A stretch of 64,000 bases of DNA from Emmonsiellopsis sp. PD_33 (taxonomy: Eukaryota > Ascomycota > Eurotiomycetes > Onygenales > Ajellomycetaceae). The position numbers were made by a program, and so were the translations under genes. The notes beneath the pieces were generated by a model that was not told the DNA's origin, did no database searches, and saw nothing but the letters and a program-made list of their open reading frames with translations. Below are positions 37,773-48,412 of the stretch, one piece after another. Position 1 is the first letter of the stretch. The number at the start of each line of letters is the position of its first letter. The stretch spans positions 62,001 through 126,000 of the forward strand of contig JANTQF010000004.1 in assembly GCA_032988165.1 (NCBI GenBank), written 5' to 3'.

Positions 37773-38454
37773 GTGTGTTGTTGTACGCATTCATGACTTG
37801 TCCCTGCGTTGGCCCTTGTTTCCATATCCCTGGCCGTGTTTGACATTGTCTCGGAGAACGATGCAGGACGCAGGAACAGAAAGTGCCAGGATATATATCG
37901 ATATTTATAACCTCTAATTATATCTATGTAGATTCGTACGCATTGATCACGATCCGTGCGTTCTGGTTCGCCGCGCTATAGATTAGCGGTATATTGGGTT
38001 TCGCGGTAAGGCTCGCTAGCCCGAAATCCCGAACTCGGAGAAATCATGGGTCAGCCAAACCAGAGATCTGGAAAAGACCCGAAGGGCCCGAGGTCAATCG
38101 ACTCCACACCAAAAATGAGGGACGCGAAACTCCGCAAAACCACCATCAGAAATCACGGAAGATGGCCGCGAGTCGTTGTCGTCCATGGCAGGACACGGCA
38201 CACATATAATCCCAATTAATTTCTCCGGTTCAATCAACAAGATAAATTGCTCCGGATTCTTAATAAATTAACCCTTGGCTTCCCTCACTACAACTATTGG
38301 AGCCGAGAAGCCGCTGCTCACTCCCGAGCCCATCCCGGCTCATGCACTGTGACGCTGACGTACATAGCACTCGATCTATCAATCAGCCCAATATATATCA
38401 CTTATCACATTTTCCCCTGGAGAAAACGAACTAGGATCGAGAAACCCCTCGACC
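37773..38454. other. Intergenic, no gene seen
   Basis: Spacer between two co-oriented genes, holding the 3' flank of the J-domain gene and the promoter of the Htd2-like gene. No repeat or extra frame stands out. Confidence 0.55.
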
Positions 38455-39947
38455 ATGTCTTCCTTTCTCTACCCCGCCGCCACTGTTGCACGTCGACTTC
38501 CTCTCCTCTTCCCCCGTACAGCTGGCACCATCTGTTATAGGAGCACATATAGCCCGCCGTTACTGTCACTGTCCTCTCGCTCCCTCTCCTCGCCATCATC
38601 ATCCTCTTCTTTCTCGACTTCCGCTTCAATATCCACTGCCGCGCCCCCAACCTCCGCCGCCACAATCGCGTCCGATTTCCTCTCCCGCTTCCGATCCATC
38701 GGCCCTCAAACTCGCACCCAAACGCTCGACGCAAACCAACTCCACCTCCTGTCCCTCACTCTAAACCGTAACTCTCTTTACCCGGGCAGCCCCTCGCTGT
38801 CAAATGCAGCCCCCCCTGTTTCCGGTTCTCCCGTGCCCCCTGGCCACCATCTAGTTTACTTCACGCCGGCGTTTCTAGAAGGCGAATTGGGCCCTGATGG
38901 AACCGATGCGTCCTATAATCCCAAAGCGCCCTTTACGAGGCGGATGTGGGCGGGCGGGGAGGTGAGATGGCCTCGTGGGGCTGATGGGAAGCCGAATTTG
39001 CTACGAGTTGGGCAGGAGGTAAGGGAGACGACGCGGATGTTGAGTGCGGAGGCGAAAACCGTGAGGAAAACAGGCGAGGAGATGGTGGTTGTTGGAGTCG
39101 AGAAGGTGTTTGAGAATGAGAATGGCGTTGCAGTTGTGGATAGGCGGTGAGTTCCCCTTTCTTCTATGTTTTGTTTTGACTTTTTTTAATACATATTTGC
39201 ATGTATAATGTTGCATATTATGGAGGTTTCTGTTGTTTTGGTTTCTATTTCCGGATTGGTTCGTTTCCTGCTTCCCTCGTCATATCATCTTACTATAGCC
39301 ATCCCATTCTATATCCCCGCGCCACCTATATCCCAAATATACTAGGATTCCACAGACGAGCCTCCGTTCCATCTTAATCATAAAAACACTCTAGACTCCC
39401 CCCCAATAAAAAACGCCCTAAAAAGCAACTCACTAACAACCCCCCAAACAGCAACTGGGTATTCCGCGAAGCCCTCAAAGTGCCCTCCCCGACCAACCCA
39501 CCCCCTCAATTCCCCAACTCCCCGCCCCTCTTCTCCACCGCACGCCCTCCAACCACGCCTCCAACCTTCACGACAGAAGGCACATCCCACACCCGCACCC
39601 TCACCCAAACCGCCGCAACTCTCTTCCGCTTCTCTGCACTAACCTTCAACGCGCACAAGATCCACTACTCGCTCCCCTGGGCGCAGGCCGTCGAGGGTCA
39701 CAGGGGTCTCGTCGTGCACGGTCCGATAAATCTGATTTCGATTCTGGATCTGTGGCGTGACGTGCGCGGCGGGGAGTTGGTGCCGGAGAGTATTTCGTAT
39801 CGTGCGACGAGTCCGTTGTATGCGGAGGAGGAGTATAAGATTGTGTTGGAGGAGGAGGAAGTGGAAGGTAAGGGGGCCAAGGGAGCGAATGTGAATATTT
39901 ATGCGCCGAGCGGGGTGGTGGCGATGAAGGCGGATATTGTTGCGTGA
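38455..39947 (+). CDS. Mitochondrial 3-hydroxyacyl-thioester dehydratase-like (hotdog fold, Htd2 type)
   Basis: Two exons, 38455-39146 and 39452-39947 (1188 nt, 395 residues). The 305-bp intron is the longest in the window. The first ~75 residues are rich in Arg/Ser and lack acidic residues (SSFLYPAATVARRLPLLFPR), which suits a mitochondrial presequence. The body matches the hotdog-fold dehydratases of mitochondrial type II fatty-acid synthesis (yeast Htd2) and the related MaoC-like mesaconyl-CoA hydratases. Landmarks are RRMWAGGEVRW in the first half and FRFSALTFNAHKIHYSLPWAQ with GHRGLVVHGPINLISILDLW in the second. It should dehydrate 3-hydroxyacyl-ACP. Htd2 versus another branch cannot be settled by eye. 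Confidence 0.85.
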
Positions 39948-41059
39948 GGGTGGTTGGAGTTTGTGGACACTTGTGTGATATTTAACTAGTCCACGGGTGG
40001 GTTGTTTCTAGCTTTCTATATATACGTATATATATGCATGGATTCGCTAGTTAGATGGTGTATATAGTTCTCGATATAGCCATAGAGAGAACTCTTTATT
40101 TTACTTTATTTCTTTCCAAATTTTCCTATCCGTCTTCCATTTTCCTGGAAGCTCTAAGCTGGGTAAATACACAAGGTAAATAGACTAGACTGGACGAGAC
40201 ATCAAATAACGTCTCCCTTGTGTGCGTTTATTAAAATATAGTTACTCTTTTCTTCCCCCCAAATCTGCCGAGACTCTGCCTGCTTCTAGACTCCCTCCCT
40301 CCCCATACAAGCCAACAGGGGAGTAGATAGGCAGGTATGGATAGAAGCAAGTAGTCATCAAGGGAAATGATAGAATAGACTCTGCAGGTTCAATGATATT
40401 TTATTAATAACAATCCTTCTAAGCGAAGGTGCTATGGCATAACTATATAACTATATCAAAGGGAGATAACCACGCGTCTATCGAAATCGAAATATTGGCG
40501 AGGAAGAAGGCTAGGCTGAGCTCTTTGGGGGGTGGAGCTTTTCGAATTCGAGGTTCGCGTGGGGGTTTCGCTTTGTATGTTCTTCATAACGAACTAACCC
40601 CCGCTTTTCCTTAGGCGAATGGGTTAAAGCTGTGTCTCCTTGCCAGATGTCCTTGTTGTATGATTTTGTAAGTGTAGTATGCTTATGTAACCATTGATCG
40701 GGCTGATATAAAACGCCCTTCCGGAGACAGGCTGCTATCCCACCTATTCAGGTCTACCCGGAGCGGTAATCGCCCGTTGCTTTCGGGTTTCGCATAGTCG
40801 TAGAGAATGGAAGGGAGAATTTGTCAGCGGTAGATATACCCGACACGGGACGGATGACCTACTGCATCTCAACCTAAATCCGGGTATCGAGTGGGTATCA
40901 AATGGGTACTGTGGGCGCCTCCCACCGAGCCACAAAGGGGGTTGGACGACTTTTGAGGGCCGTATTTCTATGGGACTCTCATTGAACACTCTCCTGACCC
41001 ATCCATTCCTAAGCCAGCTTAGAGTCAAACATTCCCAATCGCCGCAAGAAACAGCAACT
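39948..41059. other. Intergenic, no gene seen
   Basis: Contains the 3' flank of the Htd2-like gene and the promoter of the next gene. A 168-codon minus-strand frame at 40744-41250 overlaps the start of the MBL gene and shows no family features. Confidence 0.55.
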
Positions 41060-42048
41060 ATGAAATCGACACCTCTTGAAATCTCCTTCCACTGCTCCAG
41101 CGACGAGGGGGTATCCAGTGTCTCAACCCTGATTGTCGGCGAAAAGGGGGCCATTCTGATCCATGCACCCCTACTCATATCCGACGCTGAAGCTCTCGTC
41201 AAATGGATACGTGAGAAGACGCGGTTACCAGTGAAGGCCGTATTCGTCACACATCACCATGAAAACTACTATTTTTCCACCCATGTCATTCTGGATGCGT
41301 TCCCTGGGGCGCGGTTTTGTGCTGCGCCGCGTGTACGTGCCGGGATTGAGCGGGAGTATGAGCGCGAGGTGAAGTTCTGGAGGGAGAAGGCGGGGAGTAA
41401 GGAGGTGGCCGAAGCACCGCGCAAGCCGAGTCCATTTGAGTCTAGCTTTTTTGTGTTGGAGGGGAATTTGGGTTCGCCGATTGTTCTTCTTGGGCCGGTG
41501 CAGGGGGATACGGTGGATGTTACGCTCTACTGGCTGCCGAGGGAGCGGACCATTGTGTGTGGTGATGCAGTGCACAGACGGAGTACGCACGTCTGGTATG
41601 AGAGAATTTTGCTCTCTCTTCTCTTCGGGAAAGTTGTTTCTGTCCTTTTCTAACAATCTTCTTCAGGGTAAACGAAATTGAAACTCCGGAGATTCTTCGC
41701 GCCTGGCAACGAACGCTCGACCTCATCGAATCACTCAATCCCGAAACAATCATCCCCGGACATATTGACCGAGGATGGGCCTTGGACGTAGTGGCAGATC
41801 TCGGACACACACGGAGTTATTTGAAACTATTTGGCCAAAAGGTAACCTATGCAGAGACACAGAGCTCCGTTGACGAGCTGTACGAGACCTTCATGAAGGC
41901 GCTCCTGCAGACAGCAAAGCACACTGACTATCTGGTTTATCATGGGCTGGCAAACCAGTTTGGGAAGGGTGGGAAGATCTGGGAGGAGAATAAACAACAT
42001 AATGTTGCTGGACGGTCCCAGGAAGAGATAGAGGAGTACATCCTCTAG
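41060..42048 (+). CDS. Metallo-beta-lactamase-fold protein with degenerate metal motif
   Basis: Two exons, 41060-41595 and 41667-42048, joined by a 71-bp intron (918 nt, 305 residues). The fold order is as expected. Early strands end in GAILIHAPLLISDAEALVKWI. The metal-site loop is VFVTHHHENYYF, the later strand is ERTIVCGDAVH, and the distal motif is IIPGHIDRGW. In relatives the loop is T-H-x-H-x-D-H. Here residue 69 is Asn instead of Asp and residue 70 is Tyr instead of His, while H65 and H67 remain. Metal site 2 should therefore be lost, and hydrolase activity is uncertain. The C-terminal helical region (KLFGQKVTYAETQSSVDELY) is typical of fungal MBL proteins of unknown substrate. Confidence 0.87.
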
Positions 42049-43297
42049 TTATAGTTCGTTGTCGGACGACGGGCAAGCATCGAAGAGAAAATACTTGCGG
42101 TAGGAAATAATATAGAGCTGTAGAAATGGAATTCGTTCCGGCTGTAAAGGGTTTTTTTCCAGAAATAGAATATGAATATAGGGGGCAGTCAATTGCCTTG
42201 GAAACCGAAAGATAACCCTATTCTTTATCCAGAGGGACAGCGATGAAGAAAAATAAAAGCTAGCAGGTTAAACAAGAGCCCAAAACACCAATAAGGAGAG
42301 CTTGCCTGATATAGAGACGCAGTGTATCACGTCGCCGCTCAACCCCCAATGGATCCAGTGCTGCTTGCAGGATGAGATGTCAGGGAGAACAAGGAGGCCG
42401 CATCAGTCTGACCGACGGCATCATGGGCAATGCCTGGGCACACGACAATGTTTGGATGTGAGCTGGGCTGCTAACTATCTCCTGTGGTCCGCCGTCCCCG
42501 AGTGATTCTCATCCAATTTGCGAGATTGGGGGGCCAGGGCGCCGCGTGCCATTGGAGCTTGCTTGGGAATCTGGAGTGACACATGACATATTTCCTGAAT
42601 AAGGCCACTCTAGTTAAAACGTTATCAATATGATCTGTCGGGAACGAAAAAGAGCTGAAACCTGAAGTTGAGATGTTGATGTCCAGCAGAATTGCGGCGG
42701 AGGAAGTTGGCGTCGGGCAAACCCTCGGTGGTCCGTGCGCGGGATTCAACTCCGCAACCTCCGAATGCGCAAAACATTGAATCAAACAAATTCGATATCA
42801 AACCACCCTCACTCCGCCCTCAGGACACTGCTCCTCCTAGAACGACCATCCTCCTACTCCAAGATCCCGATATCAACTAAATAGACCATCTGCAAAACCT
42901 CAACGCCCATCCCCGAATACCACCCCCTCCCATTGCATCGCATCGCATCCCATATCAATCCATCCGCGGACACACCACCAACAATATGATGCGATAATAT
43001 ACTGAACAAAGCATCTTTTCAGCCGAAACACTCGCTACCTACCTACCCACCTCAATACCTAATAATAGAACTCCTCACCAACCCAACCCACCCAACAATT
43101 GCACCCAACCAACACAACCAACCACCAAACACCACCACCCAAACACCAACAAAACCATGCGCCCCCCCCCCCCCCACCTCCAACCCCCCCCCCCACCCCC
43201 CCCCCCCCCCCTCTTTTTTTTTTTTTTTTTTTTCTTCCTTCCTTTATTTTACCTTACATAACCCCCTTCTAACCCCCCACCTACCTACAAACTACAG
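42049..43297. other. Intergenic, ending in a probable intron
   Basis: No complete gene is seen. From about 42900 to 43300 the + strand is extremely poor in G and rich in ACC/CCA repeats, ending in long C and T runs. The last 40 bases look like an intron end, with branch-like CTAAC at 43269-43273 and acceptor ACTACAG at 43297. Confidence 0.5.
43162..43233 (+). repeat. Poly-C / poly-T pyrimidine tract
   Basis: About 50 bases of nearly pure C with few interruptions, followed by a T run of about 20. It begins immediately after an ATG in good context (AAAACCATGCG at 43157). The tract can form unusual structures and is likely to be misread in length by sequencing. Confidence 0.85.
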
Positions 43298-43535
43298 CAC
43301 CACCCAAGTCCTCTACTCAACAGGCACCGACCCGCTCGCGCCCGTCAGCGAAGTGGTCGCCAATGACCTGAGCGGAAAGGGCCAGTATCATTTTGGGATC
43401 CTGAAGAAGCCCACGGGCGATTTTGACGATATCACCAAGGAAGGAGAGCAGGAGTCCGGCATTGACGAGGGGATTGTTTTTGGTGGAATTTTTATGGAGG
43501 ATAGTACGGGGGATTGTGTTAGTTCGGAGCCGTAG
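43298..43535 (+). CDS. Last exon of an unrecognised small protein (5' end unresolved)
   Basis: A clean frame runs from a probable acceptor at 43297 to TAG, encoding about 78 residues. It begins TTQVLYSTGTDPLAPVSEVV and includes GKGQYHFGILKKPTGDFDD and EGIVFGGIFMEDSTGDC. Gly/Asp-rich composition, regular codon use and a good branch/acceptor upstream make it look like real coding sequence. The first exon is not found: the nearest plausible ATG, at 43157, leads straight into the poly-C tract and no GT donor follows before the acceptor. I do not recognise the family. It could be the C-terminal part of a small, possibly secreted protein. Confidence 0.5.
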
Positions 43536-44136
43536 GGGGTAGGGTCGGTTTGGTTTTGGTGATGAGTTAGGTTATGGAGGGAGGTGGGGGGATGTCTGGT
43601 GGGCTATGTGTGTGTATATGACTACCTGGTCAGATACTTTGAAGCGATTCCGAATCCATCCTATCATAACCTTAGTACTTTCAATAGATAGCCAGAGTAA
43701 AAGACAGCTACAAAGTAAACCATCAATATATATAAGTTCAACGGGCTATTTATTTAGTTGCGCAATGAATGCTGCATGCATGACTTTCTTACAATGGGTA
43801 TGTTATGACAAAAAAAGGAAAGGAAACAAAATAAACCATAAATAAACAGAGGGAAAAACTCAAGGGGAAAAGGAAAAAAAGGAAAGAAAAGAAAACAGAA
43901 AAGTTAGAATGGAGACTAACATACATAAATTGTCAAAACCAAAGAAAAAAAGGGCGAAAAAGCAAAAAGAAACGGAAGACGAAAAAGGACAAGAACAAAA
44001 GGAATTATGCAAAGTGATGCATCTTTTCTTTTCCTCCTCTGCTTGAGATACGAACTCAGAAAATGCAGACCCCCCGTCCGTAGTGACGAAGAGATATATA
44101 TAAAGGACAGACCTCATCAAACCAAACAAAATAACC
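43536..44136. other. Convergent intergenic region, no gene seen
   Basis: 3' flanks of two converging genes. The stretch 43810-44000 is A-rich with many AAAG repeats on the + strand. Short frames here look like chance. Confidence 0.6.
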
Positions 44137-46131
44137 TCAATCCCCCTTCTTCCTTCGCCCCCTAACACCCCCCTCACCAAGCGCCAATGAACTCGGCCCC
44201 GATCCAGCTCCAGACACAGATCTAGACCCCAATGGCTGGCGGGTGGGACTCTGCTCATGGATATTGTAGGCCCTTCTCCCCCCTGAGCCTGGCGCAGTGC
44301 CCATATCGTCTCCCTTCCCGTCTGGCGTATCATCTAATTCGATCAGATCACCCATTCCACCGATACCCAGATGACTCCCTTGCTGCTGCAGTTCTGTGAT
44401 GCCGGACTTCGCACCACGAGCCATTTTCCGGACCCAGCCTTCGATTGCGCCGCCGACGTTTTCGAGGCCGGTAGACGATGTAGTTGAGACGATGGTAGAT
44501 GTAGAATCCATAGATGCACGGGGGAGGGGAGGACCTGGTGAAGAAGATAGTTGCTGTGATGGTGGGGGAGGAGGAACGGCCAGATGCGGTAAGTGCGTAT
44601 TTATAAATTTGTTTAGTTTGTCGGTTGAGGGTCCAGGGCCCTCCGCGCTGCGGCCTAGTGTTCCAACGCCACCAGGCCCGGAGAGAGTGAAGCTGCCTCT
44701 GTGTCTGTGGGAGCGGTAGGTGGAGGGAGGTTTGGAGCTTGAAACGGAGCGGTCACGAGACGGGGACAGAAGCGGGGATGAGGTGGGATATTTTGAGGCG
44801 TTATTATTAAAATTAATATCGTGAGTTATGTCTTTAGAAAGCGAGGGAGCGGTATCATCGGAGTCGGAATAGGGAACAATAACTTGAGATTTTCGGCGTG
44901 CGCGAGGGAAAAATCCCAAGGTCCTTCGAGACACCCGGCCGATCTCGACTGCGTCCGGGAATTCGTCGACCTGGACCCAACACTCGTGTGTCCACTGCGG
45001 CGCCTGCTTCGGCGCCTTGCCTGATACCGACGACGCGGCTGATCGCGAATAATGGCCCGCCTGTAGACCAAAGTCCCCGTATCCAAAACCAGGGGTTGGC
45101 TTGGAATCCGGCACCAAGGAACTATTATCCACAAAGGGGTCATCGTTCACATCCGCACTAAGAAGATCGATATGTTCCTCCTTTCGAGGGATCCGTCGGC
45201 CCTTGAGCGTACACGCCTCAACCGGGAGAAGAACCGTCTTCCGGGCCTGTATACTATCACTAGGCCAGAAACCGTTCGCCTTCCTCATAACCGCAGGCTG
45301 GCAACCATAACGGATGCAAACCCCCGTAATACTATCGTTGGCCTGGACATGATGCACATATACCAGAGCATCCGAATCATCCTGTTCAGGTGGTGGCACG
45401 GAAACCGATCCCCGTGGTCCATCACCAGAATCCCTCCGTTTATAATTTCCTTGACTGTCCGGCGTCGCATTGCCATTCGCCTGAAGCAGCGTCTGCCTTT
45501 TCAGCGCCTGTACCATCGACTGCCGTTCCTCCTTCGTCCCCATACCAAGCTGTTTATTAAAGAATCCCGACGGGCCCCACGACGAAGGTCCAGTTTTCGC
45601 GTCATGGACGAAATTAGCCTTGGATGGCTTTCGCCGATGTCCCTGCCTTTGCCCCTGCCCGCCCGAAGCCGGTGTTGATGACCTTGTTCCTCCCTCCTCC
45701 TCATTTCCCAACACGACTGAGGCCAGTCCTTGCAAAGAGGACCATGACGATTCCCAAAACTCAGCCGACAGTGGGTTTGCCTGTTTGTTCTGCCTATTAT
45801 CCATCCACCCGTTTCCCAATCGCGCCCTACTCGACGGGCCGTCGCGGTTTAGTGAGTCGGTCGGTGCTCGGGACGGGTGTCTACTGGGTCTCGGCGAAGG
45901 GGTAGCATTTCGAGAACGAGGCGGCGAGGAATTGACATTGCTTGCGGTTAACAATCCCGACGATTGGTCCGTGGCCGTTGCCGTTCCCGAGCCATCGTCG
46001 CCATCATCACCATCGAAGAGTGAAATCAACCGACGATTACGCGGTCGGACGCTGGAGGACTGGTTCACACTCGCGGCTCGGCTGGATGTAGCAGAATGGA
46101 AGACATCGCCTTTATTGGTATTGCTGGTCAT
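44137..46131 (-). CDS. LysM-domain protein, intracellular type
   Basis: A single-exon gene of 664 residues starting at the ATG of MTSNTNKGDVFHS. There is no signal peptide. The N-terminal ~250 residues are Ser/Pro/Arg-rich and probably disordered, with one likely folded patch (AEFWESSWSSLQGLASVVLG). A single LysM domain lies at about residues 258-305 (VYVHHVQANDSITGVCIRYG, then ending KTVLLPVEAC). A second conserved patch follows (WTHECWVQVDEFPDAVEIGRV). The tail is low complexity and basic. Secreted fungal LysM proteins bind chitin. The lack of a signal here suggests a cytosolic or membrane-surface role, as in eukaryotic LysM proteins outside the effector class. Confidence 0.85.
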   Translation of the reverse strand: MTSNTNKGDVFHSATSSRAASVNQSSSVRPRNRRLISLFDGDDGDDGSGTATATDQSSGLLTASNVNSSPPRSRNATPSPRPSRHPSRAPTDSLNRDGPSSRARLGNGWMDNRQNKQANPLSAEFWESSWSSLQGLASVVLGNEEEGGTRSSTPASGGQGQRQGHRRKPSKANFVHDAKTGPSSWGPSGFFNKQLGMGTKEERQSMVQALKRQTLLQANGNATPDSQGNYKRRDSGDGPRGSVSVPPPEQDDSDALVYVHHVQANDSITGVCIRYGCQPAVMRKANGFWPSDSIQARKTVLLPVEACTLKGRRIPRKEEHIDLLSADVNDDPFVDNSSLVPDSKPTPGFGYGDFGLQAGHYSRSAASSVSGKAPKQAPQWTHECWVQVDEFPDAVEIGRVSRRTLGFFPRARRKSQVIVPYSDSDDTAPSLSKDITHDINFNNNASKYPTSSPLLSPSRDRSVSSSKPPSTYRSHRHRGSFTLSGPGGVGTLGRSAEGPGPSTDKLNKFINTHLPHLAVPPPPPSQQLSSSPGPPLPRASMDSTSTIVSTTSSTGLENVGGAIEGWVRKMARGAKSGITELQQQGSHLGIGGMGDLIELDDTPDGKGDDMGTAPGSGGRRAYNIHEQSPTRQPLGSRSVSGAGSGPSSLALGEGGVRGRRKKGD

Positions 46132-48412
46132 TCCTTATCGTATCCCAACCCTTTCCCGTCCACAGTATACAGCTCTTATGTATTTCCGTTCCAACTTTTT
46201 TGACGTTGTTTCCGATCCCCGAGTAATGATAGGTAAAACCCCTGTTTCTTCCAATTCAGTTTCACAAATCAATGCCCGCCTGGTTACCTCAGCGAGCATT
46301 TCACCAATAGCCCTAGCAGCGAGATATCATGGACGACCAAGCAGCAAGAGCAAAACATCTGTTTCCTCGACCGATCGCCTTATCTTTCCGCTTTATCGTC
46401 CGCGGTTATCGTTCGTCGTGAGAAACACGTGAAATACGTCCGTCCCCGACAGCGGCGCAAGGTAAATGTAGGGAAATTTCAAGAATCGGATAACCAGCCG
46501 CCCATTCGCAAGTGCCAGGCGCTGGCGTTTTGTCGGGATTTCGAAATCCGTCTCGAAGCCCACCCAGGTATAATCGTAGTTAGTAGTTGGTGGTCGAGTA
46601 GCGGGACATACGTAAACGTCGCCTCAACTCGCTGGTTTCAACGTTCGCGCCACGGTCTCACCCCAGCCTTATGTCCGATCTGTCTTTTTAAGAATAACCA
46701 GCGAGGGAAGACGCCAGGGTTGGATTGGGGGCCCGGGGGGCTGAAGGGTTGCCGCCAAGAGGGAGGAATTCGCAAGGCCTAGACGGCAACGCCGGCTGGC
46801 TGGTTGCTGTGCCGAATGGGAGTTGGGACTCGTATAGATTGTATGCACCAGAGCGGCCGGTTCTTCACGGCCGGGCAGAACGCACGATGTCCTTTCTGCG
46901 GGTGACGGTGGGATTGATCAGGGCGAGGACGGGCTGTTTTTGCGACATGAAGGTCAAGATGTCGTCGAGATAAGCGGGAGAAGGAGGAGTGAGGCTCAAG
47001 AATGTTGGCAGGAAGGGGCTTAGTCAGCGTTTGGTCAACGTCGTTTGATGTTGGATATATGGACCCTGAGATGCTGGAATGAAGATGAAGATGGGATGAG
47101 AGATATATGCAGGTATTTAGACATAAACACCCCCTCCTGTACCCCAAGAATAGTTTGAATGGGTGTAGTATGTTCTCATCAGAGTGTCAGGTAACAAAGC
47201 TAACTAACTAATGGAGCAGTTCTATACAACCAACCCCCAAGACAACAGACAATGGCTCACACTTGATATAACTAGTACTCTCTACTTCAGTGGAAAATTG
47301 CACTTGCTATGGCCTGTTTCCAAGCATCTATCTCAGGAACTACCCCTTCAGTCAACAACCATCATACACCCTCAAGCTACCCTATCATACTAGTACTAGT
47401 CTCTTCCCCATCCCACTCACAATCCCTCACACACAGTGTAGGGTAGTGTGACGGACAGGAGGTATGTATGTATGTATGTATGTATGTATGTATGTATGTA
47501 TGTATACTATCATCACCGCCCGTCTATCTATCTATCCATCTACCCCTCTAGCTGTGCACGGAAGGAAGGGGGTATAAGAGACAAGATAGGTAGTCATGAG
47601 CCTTCAGAAGCATGGATGGCAGTAAAGATAGAGATAGGAAATGAAACGAAAAGAAAAGAGAGAGAGAGAGAGTAAAGAAAGCATTCGATTAATCAATTAA
47701 TCAATCACTTGAATCAGAAAAGAAGTGTCCCATATAACTAATTTACCTGGTTGGATACAGCGTTTGCTCGCAGGTTAGTTACAGTTAGGATGAAAGGAAG
47801 TAAGGGGGGGTAGGGGATAGATATAGGGGGAAGAAGCAGCGGCGGCCCATATCATCTCAGAGTAAAGTATGGATAGGCAGGCTATGTAGGTATGTGACTA
47901 GATAAAGGAAAGAAAAAAAGTAAAAGGAAAAGAATGAAGTTATTTGATACATTCAATCAAATAAAATATTATAAAATATTATAAAAAAAAACAAAAAAAA
48001 AAAACAATAGAAACCCTTTCTCAGGCATTTTACATTAAAGTACAAAGTCAAGTCAGTCAAAGATATCATAGATATCATCACTATGCAAATCGCCAATTTC
48101 ATCAGCTCCAATTATATACACCCACCCACCCATCCGTTTCCATCCATTCACACACATGCACATGGACACCTAATGTATAAAACACGCCCGCCCAAACTAA
48201 CCTAACCACGGCAAGGCAAGGCAAGGGAAAGCAAAGCAAAGTCAAGCAATGATGCCAACAGGCCTCAAGTTCAAGTTTCAATCCATCGATAGCTAACTTC
48301 CTTCCTTCCTCATCATTACCATTGCCTTCCTTATCTCATCCCACCCAATCAATAGTTAGTTAACAACATACATATATATAACAACAACAAATAAACAACA
48401 CATCACACCACA
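46132..48412. other. Intergenic between LysM and FarA-like genes
   Basis: About 2.3 kb. The first 900 bp hold the LysM promoter and short GC-rich chance frames. The rest is AT-rich and full of simple repeats. I see no gene. Confidence 0.6.
47462..47505. repeat. (GTAT)n microsatellite
   Basis: About eleven tandem GTAT units without interruption, intergenic. A likely length-polymorphic marker. Confidence 0.92.

Noticed and set aside
40744..41250. 168-codon minus-strand frame
   Set aside because: Overlaps the first exon of the MBL-fold gene in antisense; no family features.
45172..46432. Plus-strand frames of 168 and 270 codons
   Set aside because: Antisense to the LysM gene, with no recognisable domain.
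47462..47505. Possible CRISPR-like repeat
   Set aside because: Pure tandem GTAT tetranucleotides without spacers; a microsatellite in a eukaryotic genome.
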